Origin: an uncultured Lachnospiraceae bacterium
GTDB lineage: Bacteria; Bacillota; Clostridia; Lachnospirales; Lachnospiraceae
NCBI GenBank assembly: GCA_910585395.1
Contig: CAJUCK010000036.1
Coordinates: forward strand, 570 to 17,790
DNA length: 17,221 nucleotides
Direction: 5' to 3'
The notes under the pieces: generated by a model
The model's database searches: none
What the model saw: the letters and a program-made list of their open reading frames with translations, nothing else
What the model was told of the DNA's origin: nothing
Translations under genes and position numbers: made by a program
In this document: positions 7,115-14,717 of the stretch, one piece after another
How positions within the stretch are numbered: position 1 is the first letter of the stretch
Layout: each line of letters opens with the position of its first letter

Positions 7115-8950
7115 TCAGATAACTTTTACATTTGTTTCTGGCGATACAGTCTGGAAAATCTGCAGCAGATTTCCTTTCTCTGCGCTGGACTGTAACTTCA
7201 CATCCAGAAATACCGCTTTCTGTGGATGTTTCTCTGCCATATACGTTATTACACGCTCTGTCATTTCCTCTGAAAAACAAGCGAGCAGCGCACCCTCCTT
7301 ATAATTCAGTACTTTACAGCCGTCAATCCATTCCTCCTTACAGACACAGGACAGCGGCAGTCCCCAATCTATAATGCAGCCAAAAAAAATATCTTCTTCA
7401 CTCCTATCCCCCTTTATATTAGAAGCAAGCTCTGTCAGCAAATCCTGTGAATATTCAGATGCAGTGAAATACACCTCCTTCATATTGCTCTCATCCAAAT
7501 GAAACACTCGATAACCAGAGTCGAAGCCAGAAGCTGGATATCGTTCTGCAGTCAATGCTGCTGCCCTGCGGATTCTCTCTTCCCCAATCTGACAGATATT
7601 CTCATAGCCATCCATATAAGCAATGCTCTTTTCTCTGCATTTTTCCGGAAGCTGAACCAAGATAAATTTTCTCTTTCCACCATCCTCTGCATTCAATTCC
7701 ATCACTGCCTGGGCCGTGGTGCCAGAACCACTGAAAAAATCCAGAATCAAGCTGTCCTTATCTGCATATAATTGGATGCATCTCTTTATCAATTCCACTG
7801 GCTTTGGATAATCAAAATACGCCTTGTTGTTAAACAGTTCCTTCAGTCTCTTTGTAGCGTCCTGAGAATGTCCAACCTCACCATATTTCCAGATGGTCAT
7901 AGGAGTCATTCCCTGTTTCACCTCTGACAGAAATCTCTTGATGGAAGGTACGTTATTCCCTTCCGGTCCAAACCAGATACGGTTGTCCTTCACATACTCC
8001 TGAAAGGTTCTCTGATCCAGTCTCCAACAATAACCATTGGGCGGCAGTACTTTCCTTCCTCCAGGCGTCGTGATTTCATAAACTTTAGACTCTACTCTTG
8101 GACCTACAGATAAATCACCTGCTTTCCACACTCCACGGGGATCTTGGTCTGGATTGCTGTATCGCTTATTTGCCTCACTGCTTCTTGGCAGACCATTGCA
8201 GACTGCGTCTGGCAGACATTTGGCATAGCACAGAATATAATCGTGGCTCTCAGAAAAATGTTTTTTTAAATTAACAGGGGCGTAGGCACGCTCCCAGACC
8301 ACCTGTGCCAGAAAATTTGCCTCGCCAAAAATTTCGCTGCATATCTTCTTTAAATTTTCCTGTTCGTGGTCATCAATGCTGATAAAAATTACGCCGTCTT
8401 GTGCCAGCAGATTCCGCGCCAGCAGTAATCTGGAATACATCATAGAACACCAGTCGGAATGAAAACGTCCATTGGAATCTGTATTCTTAAACAGCTGCTG
8501 ACTGCTATATGCTTCTTCGGATTTGGAAAAATCATCTTTATAGATAAAATCATTGCCAGTATTGTAAGGTGGATCAATATAAATTACTTTCACAGATTCC
8601 AGATAACTCTCCTGCAAAAGTTTAAGCACCTCTAAATTATCTCCTTCTATGTAAAGATTTTCTGTACTGTCCCACTGAACACTTTTTTCCAGACAGGGGC
8701 GAAGCGTCATTCTTACAGGCTTATTTGCCTCCAAAACAGCAGCCTTTTTGCCAGCCCAGGTGAACCCGTAGGCTTCCTCCCCTTCCACCGCGTCTTCAGA
8801 CAGCATCTGGCGCAGCATCTCAAAATTCACTGCCTTCCTTGCTCTGCCGTCTTTACCTCTGACCTCAGTAATACAATTCGGAAATAATGCCTCAATCTTC
8901 TCAACATTTCTGGATGTCAGATTCAATGTTTCCATTTTCATTTTTTCCAT
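7115..8950 (-). CDS. mod: Type III DNA N6-adenine methyltransferase (Mod)
   Basis: A 611-residue beta-class adenine methyltransferase, the modification and recognition subunit of a Type III system; it methylates adenine in one strand of a short asymmetric site using S-adenosylmethionine. Catalytic motif IV is DPPYNTG (126-132), with HSDWCSMMYSRL (164-175) after it, and the AdoMet motif I FFSGSGTT (405-412) follows, the beta order. The target recognition region is about 215-375. Length is normal and no break is seen. The chosen ATG at 8950 lacks a good ribosome site, though MEKMKM is a familiar Mod N-terminus; a 5-codon in-frame mini-ORF with a strong site lies just upstream (8972-8989). A T8 run lies in the coding strand at 7382-7389. 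Confidence 0.92.
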   Translation of the reverse strand: MEKMKMETLNLTSRNVEKIEALFPNCITEVRGKDGRARKAVNFEMLRQMLSEDAVEGEEAYGFTWAGKKAAVLEANKPVRMTLRPCLEKSVQWDSTENLYIEGDNLEVLKLLQESYLESVKVIYIDPPYNTGNDFIYKDDFSKSEEAYSSQQLFKNTDSNGRFHSDWCSMMYSRLLLARNLLAQDGVIFISIDDHEQENLKKICSEIFGEANFLAQVVWERAYAPVNLKKHFSESHDYILCYAKCLPDAVCNGLPRSSEANKRYSNPDQDPRGVWKAGDLSVGPRVESKVYEITTPGGRKVLPPNGYCWRLDQRTFQEYVKDNRIWFGPEGNNVPSIKRFLSEVKQGMTPMTIWKYGEVGHSQDATKRLKELFNNKAYFDYPKPVELIKRCIQLYADKDSLILDFFSGSGTTAQAVMELNAEDGGKRKFILVQLPEKCREKSIAYMDGYENICQIGEERIRRAAALTAERYPASGFDSGYRVFHLDESNMKEVYFTASEYSQDLLTELASNIKGDRSEEDIFFGCIIDWGLPLSCVCKEEWIDGCKVLNYKEGALLACFSEEMTERVITYMAEKHPQKAVFLDVKLQSSAEKGNLLQIFQTVSPETNVKVI

Positions 8951-8971
8951 TGGTTTTTCTGTATGATATTG

Positions 8972-8989
8972 TCAGAAGCCCCTGATCAT
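8972..8989 (-). other. Mini-ORF (MIRGF-stop) in the mod leader
   Basis: An ATG at 8989, with AAAGGA about 5 nt upstream, opens ATG ATC AGG GGC TTC TGA. It is in the same frame as mod, whose ATG follows 21 nt after the stop. It carries the best ribosome site in this leader. It could seed reinitiation at mod, or mark an older, longer N-terminus closed by a stop. Confidence 0.4.
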
Positions 8990-9034
8990 ACGTTTCCTTT
9001 CTCTAATTCAAAAATCATTCTCTGAATACACTTC

Positions 9035-9062
9035 ATTATACATCAATCCCAATAAAAAGCAA
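9035..9062 (-). promoter_or_regulatory. Probable promoter of the mod cassette
   Basis: On the minus strand, TATAAT at 9035-9040 with TTGCTT at 9057-9062, spacing 16. Transcription would start near 9028, giving a leader of about 78 nt. It lies in the divergent gap between mod and the Ig-like gene. Confidence 0.6.
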
Positions 9063-9077
9063 ATTTATCTCTGACCC

Positions 9078-9106
9078 TTGTTTCCTGGCAAAATTTATGA
9101 TATTTT
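9078..9106 (+). promoter_or_regulatory. Possible promoter of the Ig-like gene
   Basis: TTGTTT at 9078-9083, 17-nt spacer, TATTTT at 9101-9106, with an A/T-rich stretch after it. The ATG would follow the start site by only about 20 nt. Confidence 0.4.
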
Positions 9107-9135
9107 TAAAATAAAAACAAATGAGGAGAAGTATT

Positions 9136-10404
9136 ATGGAAAACGTAAAAAAGAAGCTTACACTTCGCTTTTTAATGTGGATGACCGTCCTAATCTTTTC
9201 TGCCGGCGGTACAATCTATAATAACAATGTTATTGTACAAGCAGAGACAACTGTATATGTAACTTCTACAGGCTCCAAATACCACTCGCAAAAATGCGGA
9301 AATGGCACCTACACCCCAACAACTTTATCAAATGCTCTGGCCCGTGGCCTGAAACCCTGCAGTAAATGTTACAGCGACAGTAATACTCCGGTTCCAGATC
9401 CTGCCCCTGGCGAAACCATACCGCCCCCAGCCAAACCTTTGAAAATCAGCAAGACCTCTCTTCTGCTGATAAAAGGACAGACTAAAACTCTGAATGTACG
9501 TAATGCAGCAGAACCCGTTACCTGGCGCTCTTCGAAAACATCTGTTGCCACCGTATCTGGTATTGGAAAAGTAACCGCCCGCAAAAAGGGGACTGCCGTC
9601 ATTACAGCCACCAGCGGCGCTGCTTCAAAAACCTGCCGGATTACGGTGGAGGACCCTAAATTAAGCGCAAAAAAACTATCTCTGAATATAAATCAGAACA
9701 AAAAGCTGAAACTGTCTGGCTGCAGACATTCTATAAAATGGGCTACCAGCAATTCTTCCATTGCCATAATTCAAAAAGGAAAAATCACTGCCAGAAGGGC
9801 CGGTTCAGCAAAAATTACTGCCACAGTACATGGAAAAAAATTTATCTGCAAAGTCACTGTAAAAAAACCAAAAGTGAAAAAAATTGTACTGAAATCAAAG
9901 TCCGTTCAAATGGAATATGGACAGGAAAAAAAGCTGCCGCTTAACATTCTGCCTGCATATGCGCCGAACTATTACAGTGTTTCTGTGAAATCTTCTAATA
10001 CTTCTATTGCAAACGTTTCATTTGACAACTTTGACAATACCCTTTTGATTGAAAGCAGGTATAAAACTGGTAAAGCTGTCATTACTGTATCCATTGGCGG
10101 TAAATCGGTAAAATGTAAACTAAAAGTAGCCCCTCCTCTGGTAAAATCCTTAACATTGGACGCTGCCGTACTCACGATACAGCCTGGCCACAATCATAGT
10201 ATTTCCTTTGATATAGACCCTTACGTCTGCACTGACTATTATAATGTAGTCTGGACTACGTCTAATCCTTCTGTCGCCACAGTAGAAAGCTCTTACGCTG
10301 GTTCCTCCTATGCCTATATCCAGGCTCTGCGTAAAGGGGAGGCAGATATCAAATTAACTATTGGCGGCAAAACTGCTGTATGTCATGTGATTGTGCAGCC
10401 TTAA
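9136..10404 (+). CDS. Secreted protein with a Cys/His module and four Ig-like (BIG2) domains
   Basis: A 422-residue exported protein. A basic start (KKKLTLRF) and a hydrophobic stretch (about 12-35) form a signal peptide, probably cut near VQA-E. Residues 40-80 hold H50-x3-C54 and C75-x2-C78 within TGSKYHSQKCG and GLKPCSKCY, a possible zinc site resembling the Ada-type metal-binding fold found in secreted proteins. A Pro-rich linker (82-100) follows, then four BIG2-type Ig-like domains at about 101-173, 175-243, 246-332 and 336-421, each with the S-x-x-x-S-x-A-x-V and G-x-A-x-I-T/K-x-T pattern. No sortase motif is seen, so the protein is secreted or held by other means. The start at 9136 has AGGAGA 6 nt upstream; the upstream ATG at 9121 overlaps that site. 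Confidence 0.85.
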   Translation: MENVKKKLTLRFLMWMTVLIFSAGGTIYNNNVIVQAETTVYVTSTGSKYHSQKCGNGTYTPTTLSNALARGLKPCSKCYSDSNTPVPDPAPGETIPPPAKPLKISKTSLLLIKGQTKTLNVRNAAEPVTWRSSKTSVATVSGIGKVTARKKGTAVITATSGAASKTCRITVEDPKLSAKKLSLNINQNKKLKLSGCRHSIKWATSNSSIAIIQKGKITARRAGSAKITATVHGKKFICKVTVKKPKVKKIVLKSKSVQMEYGQEKKLPLNILPAYAPNYYSVSVKSSNTSIANVSFDNFDNTLLIESRYKTGKAVITVSIGGKSVKCKLKVAPPLVKSLTLDAAVLTIQPGHNHSISFDIDPYVCTDYYNVVWTTSNPSVATVESSYAGSSYAYIQALRKGEADIKLTIGGKTAVCHVIVQP

Positions 10405-10441
10405 TACATAAAACAAAACTGACATTCTTCTCAGCAGAATA

Positions 10442-10497
10442 AAAAGCTCCGCCCGGTAAAATTTATGAAACTCAAATTCTTACCGGGCAGAGCTTTT
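10442..10497. terminator. Bidirectional terminator between convergent genes
   Basis: An 18-bp inverted repeat, AAAAGCTCCGCCCGGTAA at 10442-10459 and TTACCGGGCAGAGCTTTT at 10480-10497, with one mismatch and a 20-nt loop. The GC-rich stem has an A run on the left and a T run on the right, so it can end transcripts from both sides. It serves the Ig-like gene (+) and the Cys/His repeat gene (-). Confidence 0.9.
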
Positions 10498-10532
10498 CTC
10501 TGCCAGTATCAAAAGGAACATGTCAAATTATA

Positions 10533-11144
10533 TCAATATGTTTTAATCGTAGAATGACCGTAATAACACACTCCATTATGTTTGTGCCTTTTCGTCTTCC
10601 TGCAGCCTGGCGCGGTACACTGGCTGTAAGTTGTGCTGCCATTGGAATGACCATAATAACATTTCCCGTTATGGTTATGTTTCTTGTTGTTCTTGCAGCC
10701 TGGTACGGTACACTGGCTGTAAGTGATATAGCTGCTTGAATGTCCGTAATAATAAGTTCCGTTATGTCTGTGTCTCTTTGTCTTCTTGCAGCCTGATACA
10801 GTACATTGACTGTACACTCTTCTGCCATTGGAATGACCGCAATAATAGCTTCCGCTATGACTGTGGGTTCCTGTCTTCCTGCATGACTGTACGGTACATT
10901 GGCTGTAAGTTACACAGGAACCAGAATGTCCCTCGTAATACCTTGTTCCGTGGCGATGTCCTCCCGTATGGTTGCAGCCTGACCGGCTGCATGGAGCATA
11001 TGTTACATTCGGTACATCCTGATTGTGATGCCCTCCGCCTCCATGGCCATAACCATGACCGTGTGCCATAGCCGTTGCCGGGTCCAAAAGTACAGTTACA
11101 GCTACAGCAAAAATAAGTACCATTTTCTTCATTCTGTCCTTCAT
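10533..11144 (-). CDS. Secreted Cys/His-repeat protein (five 31-residue repeats)
   Basis: A 203-residue protein with a signal peptide (KDRMKKM, then a hydrophobic stretch to about 27, A-x-A-H cut site), a Gly/His-rich linker HGHGYGHGGGGHH (28-40), then five repeats. In each repeat the cysteines are C-x4-C (52/57, 83/88, 114/119, 145/150, 176/181), followed by H-x-H (63/65 through 187/189) and G-H (72-73 through 196-197), all at an exact period of 31 residues. A typical unit reads TYSQCTVPGC, a basic stretch, HNHNG and YYGHS. This implies repeated metal-binding or disulfide-linked knuckles outside the cell. No known enzyme motif. The start at 11144 is chosen because GGAGGG lies 4 nt upstream; an ATG seven codons earlier (11165) has no usable site. 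Confidence 0.8.
   Translation of the reverse strand: MKDRMKKMVLIFAVAVTVLLDPATAMAHGHGYGHGGGGHHNQDVPNVTYAPCSRSGCNHTGGHRHGTRYYEGHSGSCVTYSQCTVQSCRKTGTHSHSGSYYCGHSNGRRVYSQCTVSGCKKTKRHRHNGTYYYGHSSSYITYSQCTVPGCKNNKKHNHNGKCYYGHSNGSTTYSQCTAPGCRKTKRHKHNGVCYYGHSTIKTY
10536..11003 (-). repeat. Array of five 93-bp repeats inside the Cys/His gene
   Basis: The protein repeats are visible in the DNA: phrases such as GAATGACCGTAATAA and CAGTGTACCG-like variants recur every 93 bases. The copies differ by many silent and missense changes, so the array looks old, and recombination between copies could still change its number. Confidence 0.75.
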
Positions 11145-11183
11145 TGTTCCCTCCATTCTGTGCATTTCCTACTTGTTATAATA

Positions 11184-11212
11184 AATGTATCACAGAAACA
11201 TATATATTTCAA
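11184..11212 (-). promoter_or_regulatory. Possible promoter of the Cys/His repeat gene
   Basis: On the minus strand, TTGAAA (11207-11212) and TACATT (11184-11189) are 17 nt apart, about 40-65 nt upstream of the ATG at 11144. The flanks are very AT-rich, so other boxes fit too. Confidence 0.4.
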
Positions 11213-11291
11213 TAGCGCTTTTCTAAATCATAAAATAAATTTCTACAATTTTTTACAAAAAGTGTCATAATCTGAGCTGCTCGATTGTTAC

Positions 11292-11380
11292 TATACTGGA
11301 GTATAATTCATATATATTATTTTTACGGGACTGCTGCAAAGCCAGATAAACCATCTGCCAAAGCAGCAGTTCCATTTTTT
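11292..11380. terminator. Hairpins after the acyltransferase gene
   Basis: This 240-bp gap is AT-rich and holds no gene. TATACT-GG-AGTATA at 11292-11305 is a small inverted repeat. At 11328-11373 a larger one has arms GGACTGCTGC and GCAGCAGTTCC with an inner CAGAT/ATCTG stem. The T run (11375-11380) lies on the + side, so it fits a + strand terminator, although the adjacent genes read on the minus strand. Confidence 0.45.
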
Positions 11381-11384
11381 GTGC

Positions 11385-12239
11385 TCAAAAAAGTGTAGTT
11401 TCATCCATTTCTGCCACATTGCAGGAATTAGCCCATTCCATATAACCAATATCTTCCCATGGCATCCTGCGCGAAAAATGATACCTCCAAGGATAGGCGT
11501 TCTCTCCTGTAATTTTATTTTTTATTGTTCTTATATCAGAAATCTTCTTTGCCGGATTTCCACCTACCACTTCAAACTTTTTAACATCTTTTGTCACTAC
11601 AGCGCCGGCCGCAACCATGCTGTCTTCATCCACTTGTATTCCAGGCAAAATAACAGCGCTGGTGGCAACAACTGCAAAAGAACATATATGCACTCCCTGT
11701 AGATATTCTGATGGCGGCGTAGGATCATTTGTCAAAACAACATAGGGAAAAATCCAAACATAATCATCTATCTGTGATTTTTGTCCAATATGGACATTAC
11801 TGTGCATATTCACATAATTTCCTATAACACAATGTCCTTGAATATCTGACAGCGTGCCTATGCTTACATGATTGCCGATCTGTGTTTCCTCTCGAATCGT
11901 TACCTGATGGCCCGTCTGAAAATAATCGCCAATAAGAGAATTTTCATACACAATAGAACCGCTTCTAATCAAAGCATGTTCCCCTATTGTAAGCTTAGAT
12001 GATACCTCCTTTTTTGTATTACATGCAGTAATTTGTTTCTCTCCAATAATGCAGTTCGCACCAATAAAACTGTCTTTCCCTATAATTGCGCCTTTCCGAA
12101 CAATCACGTTATTATCAATCACGACGTTATCTGCTAAGACAGCTCCATCTTCTATGATACAATTATGCCCTAGCTCAACATTTTCTCCTAACTCAGCATG
12201 ATCTCCTATGATACAATTTCTTCCAATTTTTTCTATCAT
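11385..12239 (-). CDS. Left-handed beta-helix (hexapeptide) acyltransferase
   Basis: A 284-residue hexapeptide-repeat acyltransferase. Repeats of the I-G-x-x-x type run from residue 5 to about 220 (NCIIGDHAELG, SFIGANCIIG, AVILPGIQVD), followed by the family ending GGNPAKKI (226-233). H146 in NMHSNVHIG is a candidate catalytic histidine, and LTNDPTPPSE (169-178) is as in nucleotide-sugar N-acetyltransferases of the WlbB/FdtC type. It probably acylates a sugar, such as an amino sugar nucleotide, in the surface-glycan pathway; the substrate is not known. The last 50 residues (KNKITGENAYPW onward) are an unusual tail. The ATG at 12239 has AAGGTGG seven nt upstream; an upstream GTG (12290) has no site. 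It follows the glycosyltransferase gene by 100 nt. Confidence 0.8.
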   Translation of the reverse strand: MIEKIGRNCIIGDHAELGENVELGHNCIIEDGAVLADNVVIDNNVIVRKGAIIGKDSFIGANCIIGEKQITACNTKKEVSSKLTIGEHALIRSGSIVYENSLIGDYFQTGHQVTIREETQIGNHVSIGTLSDIQGHCVIGNYVNMHSNVHIGQKSQIDDYVWIFPYVVLTNDPTPPSEYLQGVHICSFAVVATSAVILPGIQVDEDSMVAAGAVVTKDVKKFEVVGGNPAKKISDIRTIKNKITGENAYPWRYHFSRRMPWEDIGYMEWANSCNVAEMDETTLF

Positions 12240-12339
12240 TTTATTTCCACCTTCCATTTCATCTAACATGTTAATTATAATTTTCGCCACATTTATAGGA
12301 ATTTATAGGATAAGAAGCATTGATATACATTATTCTTGA

Positions 12340-13302
12340 TTATTTTGCTTTTTGTGCCCCTGTTTTATTGGATTTTGCAATAATATAATGCGGCCGCTGC
12401 TTGCATTCTGTATAAGTTTTCGCAATATACTGCCCCATAATTCCCATACAAAATAACTGTATGCCACCAATAAAAACAATAACGCATATTGTTGATGCCC
12501 ATCCCGCCACAGGATCTCCAAAACAAATCTTTCGAAATACTACAAAAAGCAGAAACAAGAATGAAAATATCGTCATAATCACACCAAACCATGATGATAT
12601 ATTTAATGGGACTTCTGAAAAGTTGATAATCCCATCGATCGCATACCGAAATAATTTCCAAAAATTCCATTTTGTTTCACCAGCAGCCCTCTCGACATTT
12701 TCGTATGCCAGCCAATATGTCTTAAATCCAATCCAGCCAAAAATACCTTTTGAAAATCTATTGTATTCCCTCATCTTCACAATAGAGTCCACCATATCTC
12801 TTTTCATCATTCTAAAATCTCTTGCCCCATCTACAATATCAGCATCAGAAATTTTATTGATAAATTTATAAAATTTTCGTGCAAACCAGGATCGTACAAG
12901 AGGCTCTCCTTTTCTATTCAAACGCCTGGTAGCAACACTTTCATATTCACCATTCTGTAATATTTCCATCATCTCTGGCAATAATGCAGGCGGATCCTGC
13001 ATATCTGCATCCATCACCGCAACATATTCTCCGTCCGCATTACATAAACCGGCATATATTGCTGCTTCTTTGCCAAAATTTCTGGAAAAAGACAAATAAT
13101 ATACCTTGTCATCCTTTTTTGCCAAATTCGTAATTATTTCCAGGGTATCATCTTGAGATCCATCATCTACAAACAGCAATTCATACCCCCCCCCGGTACA
13201 AGAAAGTATCTTTGTCACCTCATCATAAAACAGCGGTAAGACCTGCGCTTCGTTAAAACATGGTATTACCAGCGAAAGTTTTTTTCTATTTTCATTATTC
13301 AT
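12340..13302 (-). CDS. GtrB-like polyprenyl-phosphate glycosyltransferase (GT2)
   Basis: A 320-residue GT2 enzyme of the GtrB/CsbB/DPM1 type, which moves a sugar from a nucleotide sugar to undecaprenyl phosphate on the inner face of the membrane. Motifs: SLVIPCFNE (10-18), FVDDGS (44-49), MDADMQDPP (97-105), and NRFSKGIFGWIGF (181-193). Two C-terminal membrane helices lie at about 237-256 and 268-292. The ATG at 13302 has GGGAGGA six nt upstream; the open frame extends upstream to a TTG at 13389 without a ribosome site. Codons for CTGGGY (35-40) hold a G9 run just before the conserved FVDDGS strand. The partner flippase (GtrA) is not in the window. It likely feeds the DUF6056 protein upstream. 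Confidence 0.88.
   Translation of the reverse strand: MNNENRKKLSLVIPCFNEAQVLPLFYDEVTKILSCTGGGYELLFVDDGSQDDTLEIITNLAKKDDKVYYLSFSRNFGKEAAIYAGLCNADGEYVAVMDADMQDPPALLPEMMEILQNGEYESVATRRLNRKGEPLVRSWFARKFYKFINKISDADIVDGARDFRMMKRDMVDSIVKMREYNRFSKGIFGWIGFKTYWLAYENVERAAGETKWNFWKLFRYAIDGIINFSEVPLNISSWFGVIMTIFSFLFLLFVVFRKICFGDPVAGWASTICVIVFIGGIQLFCMGIMGQYIAKTYTECKQRPHYIIAKSNKTGAQKAK
13186..13194 (-). repeat. G9 homopolymer inside the GtrB-like gene
   Basis: The coding strand reads ACC then nine G then TAT, giving T-G-G-G-Y at residues 36-40. The listed frame is open only with nine Gs: with eight, a TAG follows nine codons on; with ten, the next codons are GTA TGA. See findings. Confidence 0.9.
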
Positions 13303-13373
13303 TGCTGTTCCTCCCAAAGTACTCACATTTAATTTCTCAATATGTCTTTCATATATCTTATCTCTCGCAATAC

Positions 13374-14717
13374 TTAATATGTTCCGCAAATACGTGTCAC
13401 CATTTCCAGTACAAATACGCAGCTAATTCCAAATACCAGAAATTCGAAACGTTTTCTATGCCTGTCAGCAAACAGCTGTTTCGTCTCTTTGAGAACAGCA
13501 ATCAAAATAAACAAAAGAACGCCATAACTGAAACAAAAAGTTCTTTGACTTGAAAAATACAGCGTTGGAGAAAATCCCATTACCATACGGACCAATACGC
13601 AGCATATAAATAAAAATCCATGAATACTCCCCATTGCAATATCATCAAAAATGTAAATTATAGAAAAGACAATACTTATTGTAAAAAACGCATATAACAG
13701 AAAAACAATATAATGGATGGGTTTATTCCAGTTAGCAGAGTTAATGACTTCCCCTTGATTCAGAACATTAGAAATCTCTGTAAAAAATGCATTCCGAAAC
13801 AAGCCGCCCACTGACACTATAATTGTCATTACCACCGGAATAACCGATATTGAAATAACATAATTTTTATTTGAGGTACCAGATGATTTCTTTACCGCAC
13901 AAATAAAAATGATAACCACAAACAATAAAACCAGTAAACACATCTGATTTAAAAATCCACTAATGGTTGTGTTAAATCCATATATCAATTTATCAATAAA
14001 AGATAAACTGCCAAAGTTCTGCATTCTCGCATGTGTCTCTGCAATCCTTCTTGCTTCGTTCCCCGGGCAAGTTACAATAAAAATAAAGCTCACAAAAGCG
14101 ATCACAAAATGAACTGCAGCCACGCAGTATTTATTTTTTGCTCTTTCTCTCTTTGCCAATAAGTACAGCAAAATTATCCCCACGCACAGCAGATGAAGTA
14201 CAACATACTGTTCTACATTAACGGCCACCAGTTCTGCTATCAGACTTAGCACTAGTTCATAGACTCTCACTTTTTTCCCACAGATAACCTTATCAACTGC
14301 AACAAAGGAATAGGTTCCTAATACCAACGGCCAAAAATAATTAAGCGAGGTCGCAATCCATCCCGCCGATAACATATCCACAACTGGGTACAACATTGCT
14401 AACCCCATTATAATTCCAATATCGTATTTTGTTATTTTGTATAAGGAATATACCCAGAGCACATACAGTAAAACATTACATACTTTCCAGAGCAAATAAT
14501 GATTGGCCATAAACACTAATATGGTTTCTATTATAATTCGGGAACTCCATTGAATATATCGTTCATTGGCAAAAGTCCAAAATGATTTATCATCCATCAT
14601 GCTTGAAAAGTAAACAATCTCGTCTCCAGAATAGATTCGAATGGTTATATGTATGATAAATAATGAGACAGCAAAAAACACGCTCCATATCCATATGCTC
14701 TTACTTTTTTGATTCAT
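13374..14717 (-). CDS. DUF6056/GtrC-like multi-pass membrane protein
   Basis: A 447-residue membrane protein with about ten hydrophobic helices, starting IWIWSVFFAVSLFIIHITI (8-26). The first outside loop holds YSGDEIVYF (29-37), the D-E pair expected of a GT-C type active site. It resembles DUF6056/GtrC-like glucosyltransferases, which take sugar from a polyprenyl-phosphate donor and add it to a surface polymer on the outer face. The C-terminus ends in a helix with a basic loop before it (DRHRKRFEF). The ATG at 14717 overlaps the stop of the preceding gene as ATGA, with GAGGAGG 4 nt upstream. The donor would be made by the GT2 next downstream. The acceptor is unknown. Confidence 0.75.
   Translation of the reverse strand: MNQKSKSIWIWSVFFAVSLFIIHITIRIYSGDEIVYFSSMMDDKSFWTFANERYIQWSSRIIIETILVFMANHYLLWKVCNVLLYVLWVYSLYKITKYDIGIIMGLAMLYPVVDMLSAGWIATSLNYFWPLVLGTYSFVAVDKVICGKKVRVYELVLSLIAELVAVNVEQYVVLHLLCVGIILLYLLAKRERAKNKYCVAAVHFVIAFVSFIFIVTCPGNEARRIAETHARMQNFGSLSFIDKLIYGFNTTISGFLNQMCLLVLLFVVIIFICAVKKSSGTSNKNYVISISVIPVVMTIIVSVGGLFRNAFFTEISNVLNQGEVINSANWNKPIHYIVFLLYAFFTISIVFSIIYIFDDIAMGSIHGFLFICCVLVRMVMGFSPTLYFSSQRTFCFSYGVLLFILIAVLKETKQLFADRHRKRFEFLVFGISCVFVLEMVTRICGTY

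Noticed and set aside
6287..7195. 302-aa open frame on the + strand over the 256-aa gene
   Set aside because: Hydrophobic product is an antisense artefact; the minus-strand frame has a good ribosome site and spacing to mod and res.
10536..11003. Open frames on the + strand across the repeat region
   Set aside because: They are shadows of the repeat-rich minus-strand gene, with no ribosome site or sensible domain.
12240..12290. Longer acyltransferase start at the GTG at 12290
   Set aside because: No ribosome site, and the beta-helix begins after the ATG at 12239.
13303..13389. Longer GtrB-like start at the TTG at 13389
   Set aside because: TTG without a ribosome site inside the end of the upstream gene; the ATG at 13302 has GGGAGGA.
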